From Victivallaceae bacterium (lineage in GTDB: Bacteria > Verrucomicrobiota > Lentisphaeria > Victivallales > Victivallaceae): a DNA stretch of 11,488 nucleotides. A program made the position numbers and the translations under genes. Below the pieces are notes generated by a model. The model had not been told where the DNA came from. It saw nothing but the letters and a program-made list of their open reading frames with translations, and did no database searches. The stretch lies in the NCBI GenBank assembly GCA_028698975.1, contig JAQVVK010000058.1:1-11488 (forward strand), written 5' to 3'. Shown here in pieces: positions 5,681 to 11,488 of the stretch (position 1 is its first letter; each line of letters begins with the position of its first letter).

Positions 5681-5707
5681 TTCTTTTCCGATTGAGGAAC
5701 CGCGGCG

Positions 5708-6334
5708 ATGAATGAGACGGAAAGTATCAGGCTGATAGTCGGGCTCGGAAATCCGGGTGCGGAATATGCCAATACCCGTCACAATGCCGGGTTCGATGTG
5801 ATCGACCGTCTGCTGGCGGGGTTTCCCGCCGGCCGGTTCGCTGCGAAGCACACCGCCGAAAGCATGCTTTACGACGGTTCGTTTCGGGGGAAGCGGCTGC
5901 TGATCCAGAAGCCGTTGACCTTTATGAATTCGAGCGGCGACGCGGTCGGAGTCATTGCCCGGCGCGAGAATATCGCGCCGGAGGAGATTCTGATCGTTTC
6001 GGACGATCTTGATCTGCCGGTCGGGCGGCTTCGGCTGCGGATCGGCGGAGCCGATGGCGGGCACAACGGCCTCAAGTCGGTGATGGCCGCGCTGGGCAGC
6101 GGAGCGTTTCGCCGTTTGCGGGTCGGGATTGGCCGGCCGCGACCGGGTGAAACGGTCGATTATGTGTTGTCCCGCTGCGAAGGGGATGATGCAAAACGTT
6201 TTGCGGCGGTGCTTGACGCCGCCGCGGAAGCGGCGAAAACGGTTCTTGCGGCCGGGATGTCGCGGGCGATGAACAAATTCAACGCCTGGGTTCCGCCGGA
6301 GGAAGAAGAGCTTAAAAAAGAAGAACAACCTTAA
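5708..6334 (+). CDS. pth: Peptidyl-tRNA hydrolase
   Basis: Pth frees tRNAs from peptidyl-tRNAs dropped by stalled ribosomes. The 208 residues include all the family marks: GLGNPG (12-17), TRHNAGF with catalytic H25 (23-29), FMN with N74, SDDLDLP with D99, and GGHNGLKS with N120. The last dozen residues form a Glu/Lys-rich tail beyond the usual end. GAGGA lies 9 nt before the ATG. It sits 27 nt after rplY and 24 nt before rpsF, linking the prs-ctc-pth module to the rpsF module. Confidence 0.97.
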   Translation: MNETESIRLIVGLGNPGAEYANTRHNAGFDVIDRLLAGFPAGRFAAKHTAESMLYDGSFRGKRLLIQKPLTFMNSSGDAVGVIARRENIAPEEILIVSDDLDLPVGRLRLRIGGADGGHNGLKSVMAALGSGAFRRLRVGIGRPRPGETVDYVLSRCEGDDAKRFAAVLDAAAEAAKTVLAAGMSRAMNKFNAWVPPEEEELKKEEQP

Positions 6335-6358
6335 AAAACAATATTGCGAGGTTCTATT

Positions 6359-6688
6359 TTGAAAAAATACGAAGCGGTATTTATTCTGGACATCCGTAAG
6401 ACGGATGATGAGGGGGCGGCGTTCGCCAAGGAGATCGCCGGGTTGATTGAATCGCTGGGCGGCAAGATGGAAGCCACTCTGCCGATGGGCCGTCGTCAGT
6501 TCACCTATGAGATCGACAAGCGCAAGGCGGGTCTTTATTTCGACTTCCTGTTCGAACTCGACGCCGCCAAAGTCCGCGACATCAAGGAAAAGTACAAACT
6601 TGACGAGCGCGTGCTCCGCAACATGATCGTGATCAACGACCGGCCGGCCGATGCGCCCTCCGGTGTGATCAAGGCCGCGTTGGAGTAA
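6359..6688 (+). CDS. rpsF: 30S ribosomal protein S6, TTG start
   Basis: S6 sits on the 30S platform and binds S18. The 109-residue protein begins MKKYEAVFILD, the typical S6 N-terminus, and carries MGRRQFTYEIDKRKAGLY in the core. No ATG fits. TTG 6359 is preceded by GCGAGG (6346-6351) with 7 nt spacing, so it is preferred over the TTG at 6344, which would add five residues and place the ribosome site inside the gene. Its partner S18 is encoded two genes downstream, as in most bacteria. I saw no clear S6:S18 autoregulatory RNA motif upstream. Confidence 0.95.
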   Translation: MKKYEAVFILDIRKTDDEGAAFAKEIAGLIESLGGKMEATLPMGRRQFTYEIDKRKAGLYFDFLFELDAAKVRDIKEKYKLDERVLRNMIVINDRPADAPSGVIKAALE

Positions 6689-6745
6689 ATCGTAAGTTCC
6701 GGGTGATCCGTCTGAAACCAAAAACCAACGCCGGGAGTTGAAAAA

Positions 6746-7309
6746 ATGGCAGCCTCATTGAACAAAGTCTTTTTGATGGGAAATCTGACCCGCGACCCTG
6801 ATCTTCGCTCTTTGCCGAGCGGAGCTGCCGTCTGTGAATTCGGTATGGCCATGAACCGCCGGTTCACTACAAGCAGCGGTCAGGAAACCGACGAAACCTG
6901 TTTCGTCGATATCGTGGTCTGGGGCAAATCCGCCGAAAATTGCCGGCAGTATCTGGAAAAAGGTTCGTCGGTAATGGTCGAAGGACGTCTCCAGCTTGAC
7001 CAGTGGGAAGACCGCAACGGCGGCGGCAAACGCTCCCGTCTGCGGGTGGTGGCCGAGCAGGTGCAGTTCATCAGCCGCCGCAGCGACGGTCAGGCTCAGG
7101 GCGGCGACAATGCCGGTCAGGGGCAGTACCGCGGCGATCGCGGCGGCAACCCCTACCAGCCGCCGCGTCCGCAGCAGATGCCGCGCCAGCAGAGTTTCGG
7201 CAGCGCGCCGAACGCGATGCCGCGTGCGCCGCAGTCGCAGCCGATGCCGCCATTGCCCGATCCGGGCGCGGCGGGGCCGGGCGGAGCCGAAGACGATATC
7301 CCGTTTTGA
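6746..7309 (+). CDS. ssb: Single-stranded DNA-binding protein
   Basis: SSB coats single-stranded DNA in replication, repair and recombination and recruits partners by its C-terminal tip. The 187 residues hold an OB-fold domain (1-109, beginning ASLNKVFLMGNLTRDP), a flexible linker rich in Gln, Gly, Pro and Arg (110-181), and the canonical acidic tip EDDIPF (182-187). GGGAG lies 8 nt before the ATG. The gene lies between rpsF and rpsR, its classic place, with 57 nt on each side, and dnaB follows in the same run. Confidence 0.97.
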   Translation: MAASLNKVFLMGNLTRDPDLRSLPSGAAVCEFGMAMNRRFTTSSGQETDETCFVDIVVWGKSAENCRQYLEKGSSVMVEGRLQLDQWEDRNGGGKRSRLRVVAEQVQFISRRSDGQAQGGDNAGQGQYRGDRGGNPYQPPRPQQMPRQQSFGSAPNAMPRAPQSQPMPPLPDPGAAGPGGAEDDIPF

Positions 7310-7366
7310 TTTGTCACAGCATATATCAAAGAACCGAAATAAAACAACGAAAGGTCACAATAGATT

Positions 7367-7600
7367 ATGCAACCTGTTAAGAAGCAAGGGCGTCGCCGTT
7401 CTCCGGCGAAGCCGAAAATCTGCCGTTTCTGCGAAGCCAAGATTCATTATATCGACTTCAAGGATGCCGAAACTTTGATGAAGTTCCAGACTGAAAAGGG
7501 CAAAATCATGCCCCGCCGCATCACCGGCACCTGCCTGGATCACCAGAAGATGCTCGCCGCCGCTGTCAAGCGCGCCCGCATCGTCGCAATGGTTTACTGA
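7367..7600 (+). CDS. rpsR: 30S ribosomal protein S18, zinc-motif type
   Basis: S18 pairs with S6 on the 30S platform. The 77-residue protein has a basic N-terminus (KKQGRRR), CRFC (C19, C22) and TGTCLDHQ (C56, H59), which together could hold zinc, followed by the RNA-binding KRAR near the end. Many bacteria, E. coli included, have lost part of this set; here it is complete. AAGG lies 12 nt before the ATG, a rather long gap. rplI follows after 17 nt. Confidence 0.96.
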   Translation: MQPVKKQGRRRSPAKPKICRFCEAKIHYIDFKDAETLMKFQTEKGKIMPRRITGTCLDHQKMLAAAVKRARIVAMVY

Positions 7601-7617
7601 GTACAGGGAGAAACAAA

Positions 7618-8070
7618 ATGGCTCATATCAGTCTGATTCTCCTCGATGACGTCGAAAAGCTCGGCTTGGCCGGCGACGAAGTGCATGTCACCCCGGGCTA
7701 TGCCCGCAACTACCTGCTGCCGCGCGGTTTGGCCGCCAAGGCCACGGCCGGCACGCTGCGTCTGGTCGAGTCGCGCAAAGTCGCGATCGCCGAACGCCGC
7801 GCCAAGGAATTGGCCGATGCCAATGCTTTGGCCGCCAAGCTCGCCGAAGTCGAGATTTCGCTGGCCATGCAGGCCACCGAAGACGAGCAGCTCTTTGGCT
7901 CGGTCACGTCGCGCAACATCGCCGACGAATTGACCAAGCTCGGCTACTCGATCGAACACAACCGCATCAAGCTTGACCCCCCGATCAAGACGCTGGGCAG
8001 CTTCGAGGTGGAGATCCGTCTCCACGCCGAAGTCACCGCCAAGGTCAAGGTCTGGGTGGTCCGGGGCTGA
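7618..8070 (+). CDS. rplI: 50S ribosomal protein L9
   Basis: L9 binds 23S rRNA at the base of the L1 stalk and extends across the ribosome surface. The 150-residue length is normal. The N-terminal domain shows the family signature GDEVHVTPGYARNYLLPRG (19-37). An Ala/Lys/Glu-rich connecting helix (about 40-80) and a C-terminal domain ending AEVTAKVKVWVV follow. GGGAG stands 7 nt before the ATG. The TGA stop lies in the loop of a GC hairpin just before dnaB. Confidence 0.97.
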   Translation: MAHISLILLDDVEKLGLAGDEVHVTPGYARNYLLPRGLAAKATAGTLRLVESRKVAIAERRAKELADANALAAKLAEVEISLAMQATEDEQLFGSVTSRNIADELTKLGYSIEHNRIKLDPPIKTLGSFEVEIRLHAEVTAKVKVWVVRG

Positions 8071-8077
8071 CGCCCCG
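8062..8077 (+). other. GC hairpin holding the rplI stop codon, before dnaB
   Basis: cggggc (8062-8067) pairs with gccccg (8072-8077) around tgac, which contains the last stop-codon bases. The stem has six GC pairs and ends 9 nt before the dnaB ATG. No T-run follows. It could slow ribosomes or affect dnaB translation. This is inference from sequence only. Confidence 0.4.
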
Positions 8078-8086
8078 CTTTCTCGA

Positions 8087-9520
8087 ATGGATTGGGAAAG
8101 AACAAAAGAAGAACGTCTACGCCCGGCGGGGATTTTACCCGACCGGGCGCAGCCGCATGATTTGCAGGTGGAGCGCGCCGTGCTGGCGGCCATGCTCCGC
8201 GACCCGGATTTCTGTATTGACACCGCCGAAATGATCCTTAAAGATCCGGAGGCGTTTTACAGCGAGACCCACCGGGTGCTGTTTCGCACGCTTGTCGAGC
8301 TGCACCACGACCGCGGCAAGTCGGTCGATCTGGTGCTGGTGGCCAACAAGCTCCAGCAGGAGGGGCGGCTTGAGGCGATCGGCGGCGAGGTTTTCCTGGC
8401 CGAGCTGGTCGGCGCGATCTCGACGGTGGTCAACATCGAGGCGTGGTGTCGCACCCTTAAAGATTATTACATGCTCCGCCGCATGATCGACGTCTGTTCG
8501 GATTCGCTCATCAAGTGTTACGACCCCGAGGCCGAGGCCGGCAATCTGGTCGAGATGATCGAAACCGACATCTACAAGGTGCGGGCGGAAGAAGCATCCA
8601 ATTCGATAGTCGAGATAAAGGATTCGATCAAGCAGGAATTTCACACGCTTGACGATATTCTCAACGGCCGTATCGAAGTCGGCATACCGACCGGCTTCAC
8701 CCCGGTCGATCAATATACCGGCGGCCTGAAGCCGGGCGAAATGTTTGTGCTGGCGGCACGCCCGTCGATCGGCAAGACCAGTCTCGCGCTCAACGTGATC
8801 GCCAACATCGCGCTGCCCACCCGCACGCCGCACCCCCGGAAAGTGGCATTCTTCAGTTTGGAAATGACTGCGGCGCAGATCTCGCGCCGTCTGCTCTGTA
8901 CCGAGGCGGGGGTGTCGGAGTCGGTGTTTCGCAACCGCACCTTCAACAATAGCGACATGGATCGGCTCACCCGGGTGGTGAGCGCGTTTCAGGGAGCCAA
9001 GATCTTCATCGACGAGACCGCGGGTTTGAGCATCGCCGAACTTCGGGCCAAGGTGCGCCGGCTCAAGATGAAAGAAAACATCGACGTGGTGGTCATCGAC
9101 TATTTGCAGCTTATGCACGCCGACGGCCGGCAGGACAATCGTCAGCAGGAAGTCGCCGAAATATCCGGCGGCATCAAAGCTCTGGCCAAAGACCTTAAGA
9201 TACCGGTATTGGTGCTGGCTCAGCTCAACCGCGAAGTTGACAAGACGGTCGGAGCGTCGGCCAAGCCCAAGCTGGCGCATTTGCGTGAATCCGGTTCAAT
9301 CGAGCAGGATGCCGATATTGTGTCTTTTCTGCACCGCAACCGTGATGACGCCAAGACGGTCGGGGAGAATTCAAACCAGAGCGTCGAGGCGCTGTGGATC
9401 GTCGAAAAGAATCGTAACGGACGCACCGGCGAGGTGAAGTTGCTGTTTTTCCCGGCGCGAATGGAATTTGTCGCGGCCTCTCCGCGCAGCGAAGAAGACT
9501 GCCCCCCGGCCCGCGGTTGA
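8087..9520 (+). CDS. dnaB: Replicative DNA helicase DnaB
   Basis: DnaB is the hexameric ring helicase that unwinds DNA at the fork and recruits primase. The 477 residues hold the helical N-terminal domain (about 24-125), a linker, and a RecA-like motor (about 190-465). Motor motifs: Walker A ARPSIGKTS (224-232), FFSLEM with E259, Walker B VVVIDYLQLM around D338, LAQLNREV with Q379, LRESGSIEQDAD (from 399) and KNRNGRTG (441-448). ATG 8087 is the only in-frame start consistent with the family. It lies 16 nt after the rplI stop and has no Shine-Dalgarno-like site, so translation may depend on coupling to rplI. There is no intein in the usual Walker A or other motif sites. Confidence 0.96.
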   Translation: MDWERTKEERLRPAGILPDRAQPHDLQVERAVLAAMLRDPDFCIDTAEMILKDPEAFYSETHRVLFRTLVELHHDRGKSVDLVLVANKLQQEGRLEAIGGEVFLAELVGAISTVVNIEAWCRTLKDYYMLRRMIDVCSDSLIKCYDPEAEAGNLVEMIETDIYKVRAEEASNSIVEIKDSIKQEFHTLDDILNGRIEVGIPTGFTPVDQYTGGLKPGEMFVLAARPSIGKTSLALNVIANIALPTRTPHPRKVAFFSLEMTAAQISRRLLCTEAGVSESVFRNRTFNNSDMDRLTRVVSAFQGAKIFIDETAGLSIAELRAKVRRLKMKENIDVVVIDYLQLMHADGRQDNRQQEVAEISGGIKALAKDLKIPVLVLAQLNREVDKTVGASAKPKLAHLRESGSIEQDADIVSFLHRNRDDAKTVGENSNQSVEALWIVEKNRNGRTGEVKLLFFPARMEFVAASPRSEEDCPPARG

Positions 9521-9561
9521 CGCAAAAAACAACGCAAATCCGTTTTTTTTCGCCGCGGCAT

Positions 9562-9590
9562 TTGCCTTTATGCGGGCGACGCTGTAATTT
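9562..9590 (+). promoter_or_regulatory. Weak candidate promoter for bamA
   Basis: In the 109-nt gap after dnaB, TTGCCT (9562-9567), a 17-bp spacer and TAATTT (9585-9590) resemble a sigma-70 promoter. Transcription would begin about 33 nt before the bamA ATG. bamA may still be read through from the upstream operon; I see no strong terminator, only A-runs and a T-run (9543-9550) with poor pairing. Confidence 0.3.
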
Positions 9591-9629
9591 ATGGTTTGAA
9601 TATACAACCAGAAACGGGAACAAAATAAA

Positions 9630-11488
9630 ATGTTCGGAAAATTGACAGGGCCGGCGGCGGCATTGCTGTTGTGCTGCGTGGCGGCGTTGGCATCCGCCGC
9701 AACGGTAGGCGAGGTGAAATTCGACCAGAAGGGCGGCAATCCGCTTCAGCCGGAGTTGCTTCTGGGTAATATCCAGCTCCAGCCCGGTGTGACGTTTTCG
9801 CGGCGTGCGCTCGACGAGGATGTCAAGCGGCTTTACGCGACCGGCAACTTCGCCGACGTGGCGGCCGAGGACGCCGCGCAGGGCGACAAGGTTAATATTC
9901 TCTTCAAGGTGCGGCTCAAGCCGCGGATTGTTTCGATCCGCTTTGAGGGCAACGCCAAATATCAGGCGTTTGAGCTGGGCAAGGAGATCACATTGGTCGA
10001 GGGCGGCCTGCTCAAAGACCGCAATTATGTCGAAAGCCGCGACAAGCTGCTTGAATTTTATCGCAAAAAGGGGTTCACCGAGGCCACGGTGACGCCGATA
10101 ATCATGCCGCGCAACGAAACCGAGGTCGATCTGGTCTTCAAGGTCGACGAGAAACTCAAGCAAAAGGTCGACAAGGTCACTTTTGAGGGCGCGACCGTCT
10201 ACACGGAGCGCGAGTTGCGCGGTTCGGTCGCCAACCAGTACAGCTATTGGAACTGGCTGCCGTTTGTCAACGATTATCTCAATCGCGGTCTGCTTGACCG
10301 CCGCGAGCTTGATCTCGACCGGGCGCGCCTGCGCGAAAAGTATTACGAAAAAGGCTATCTGGACTTTAAGATCGACAGCGTTGCCGTGACGCGGCAGGCC
10401 GACGACCCCGAATATGTGGATGTGGCGTTTAAACTTACCGAGGGCGAACCGTACAAGGTCGGCAAGGTGACGGTCAAAGGCAACGCCGCCTTTGCCGAAT
10501 CCGAAATAATGCCGTTGATACTTTTGACGGAGGGCGCGGTGTTTTCCAGCGCGCTGGAGCAGGAGAGCGCCCGCCGCATCACCGCCAATTACGAGACGCT
10601 GGGTTATTCGGACATCAGTTGCCATGCCCGCCGCAACGCCGATTTCAATACGCATACCGTCGATGTTGAATTCGAGATCGTCGAGGGGCGCAAGTTCTTT
10701 GTACGCGACGTGCTGATTACCGGCAACACCTACACCAAGGATAAGGTCATTCGCCGCGAATTGGCGATCGAGCCGGGCGACCCCGCCGATAAAAACCGCA
10801 TCGAAGTAAGTCGCCAGCGGCTGATGGGCATGGGCTATTTCGACAAGGTCGAGGCGCGGCCGGTCGGGGCGGATGCGCTCGACGAAAAGGATGTGGTGTT
10901 TAACGTCAAGGAAAAGGAAGATCGCTACAAGCTCCGCTTCGGAGCAGGCGCGTCCGACGTCAACAGCGTGTTCGGTATGGCCGAAATTTCGACCGACAAC
11001 TTCGACATACTTGATCCGGGCAACTGGTTTTACGGCGGCGGTCAAAGGTTCCGGGTGCAGGGCGTGCTCGGTATCGACAACGCCGGGTTCAACGTGGATT
11101 TCGTGGAGCCGTGGCTCTTTGATCTGCCGCTGCGCTTCGAGGCGTCGGCTTATATGAACCGGGTGGTCTATGAGAATTGGGACGAAAATCGAGTCGGATT
11201 CCGTACTTCGCTTTCCCGCAAATTCTTCGACAACTTCACTTCGGCCACGATCGGCTACAAGTTCGAGCGGGTCAACGTCACCGACATCGCCCACAGCATA
11301 AGGCCTTACCTCGAGGCGGACGGACAACTTGATCCCCAGTTTGTAAGCCAGCCGTCGCTCTCCCTTACCCGCGATACCAGAAACAGCATAACCAACCCGA
11401 CCAGCGGATACAACATCAATCTATTCCTCTCCGTGACCCCGAAGGCTCTCGGTTCGAGTCACGACTATTACCGGCTGGAAGCCAAGGG
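9630..11488 (+). CDS. bamA: Outer-membrane assembly factor BamA (right-edge partial)
   Basis: BamA folds and inserts beta-barrel proteins into the outer membrane. The frame is open from ATG 9630 to the window end; 619 codons are present of roughly 750-800 in the family. Residues 1 to about 24 are a signal peptide (hydrophobic AAALLLCCVAALASAA), with likely cleavage after ASA or SAA. Five POTRA domains follow at about 26-97, 98-177, 178-273, 274-354 and 355-430. Each has the usual VxxVxFxGN-like strand, such as VSIRFEGN and VGKVTVKGN, and a late Gly-aromatic turn (KKGF, EKGY, TLGY, GMGY). The barrel starts near 431 (RYKLRFGAGASD), with the typical LTRDTRN-type strand near the end. The ribosome site is weak (GGGA, 10 nt upstream). 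This gene marks the cell as diderm. Confidence 0.93.
   Translation, partial: MFGKLTGPAAALLLCCVAALASAATVGEVKFDQKGGNPLQPELLLGNIQLQPGVTFSRRALDEDVKRLYATGNFADVAAEDAAQGDKVNILFKVRLKPRIVSIRFEGNAKYQAFELGKEITLVEGGLLKDRNYVESRDKLLEFYRKKGFTEATVTPIIMPRNETEVDLVFKVDEKLKQKVDKVTFEGATVYTERELRGSVANQYSYWNWLPFVNDYLNRGLLDRRELDLDRARLREKYYEKGYLDFKIDSVAVTRQADDPEYVDVAFKLTEGEPYKVGKVTVKGNAAFAESEIMPLILLTEGAVFSSALEQESARRITANYETLGYSDISCHARRNADFNTHTVDVEFEIVEGRKFFVRDVLITGNTYTKDKVIRRELAIEPGDPADKNRIEVSRQRLMGMGYFDKVEARPVGADALDEKDVVFNVKEKEDRYKLRFGAGASDVNSVFGMAEISTDNFDILDPGNWFYGGGQRFRVQGVLGIDNAGFNVDFVEPWLFDLPLRFEASAYMNRVVYENWDENRVGFRTSLSRKFFDNFTSATIGYKFERVNVTDIAHSIRPYLEADGQLDPQFVSQPSLSLTRDTRNSITNPTSGYNINLFLSVTPKALGSSHDYYRLEAK

Noticed and set aside
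4985..6721. Open minus-strand frame of 578 codons opposite rplY, pth and rpsF
   Set aside because: It covers three recognised plus-strand genes, has no recognisable domain and no start context. It is a codon-bias shadow.
9521..9629. Intrinsic terminator after dnaB
   Set aside because: A T-run is present (9543-9550), but the sequence before it forms only a weak A/T stem and the longer pairing gcaaat/atttgc has a 20-nt loop.
9225..11327. Open minus-strand frame of 700 codons opposite dnaB and bamA
   Set aside because: The plus strand encodes DnaB and BamA with clear motifs. The antisense frame is Arg/His/Asp-rich with no family signature and spans two unrelated genes, as expected for a shadow of GC-biased third codon positions.
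11444..11465. tRNA-like T-loop ggttcgagtc near the right edge
   Set aside because: It lies in frame inside the bamA barrel and has no matching acceptor, D or anticodon stems nearby.

Overview
The window looks like chromosomal core DNA from a diderm (Gram-negative) bacterium. A BamA-type outer-membrane assembly gene and peptidoglycan-precursor genes point to a Gram-negative wall. The gene order, the GC-rich codon use, the CTC-type L25 and the form of PrsA would fit the PVC superphylum, possibly Lentisphaerota or Verrucomicrobiota. That placement is inference from general impression, not a database match.

Layout. Positions 1-515 hold no convincing complete gene. They contain hairpins and a composite repeat arranged A-B-A-B, whose last unit runs into the 3' end of the first real gene. 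Positions 516-3651 are a tight minus-strand operon read from right to left: a Memo-like protein, hisI, then a single 627-residue MurB-Ddl fusion. Both junctions inside this operon are TAATG stop/start overlaps. Positions 3652-4016 are a divergent control region with a candidate promoter for the minus operon, two overlapping candidate promoters for the plus operon, a 9-bp direct repeat with 10-bp period, and a hairpin-rich leader of about 170 nt.

Positions 4017-9520 are a plus-strand run: prs, rplY (ctc), pth, rpsF, ssb, rpsR, rplI, dnaB, with gaps of 16-57 nt. This joins two widely conserved modules, prs-ctc-pth and rpsF-ssb-rpsR-rplI-dnaB, into one apparent transcription unit for PRPP supply, ribosome building, peptidyl-tRNA recycling and replication. 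A bamA gene follows after 109 nt and runs off the right edge with all five POTRA domains and the start of the barrel.

No tRNA, rRNA, CRISPR array, transposase or phage gene was seen. The points most worth a second look are the MurB-Ddl fusion, with Cys in place of the usual MurB catalytic Ser and a C-terminal tail encoded by the repeat, and the repeat array itself. The rest is ordinary housekeeping sequence with some unusual start sites and control regions.
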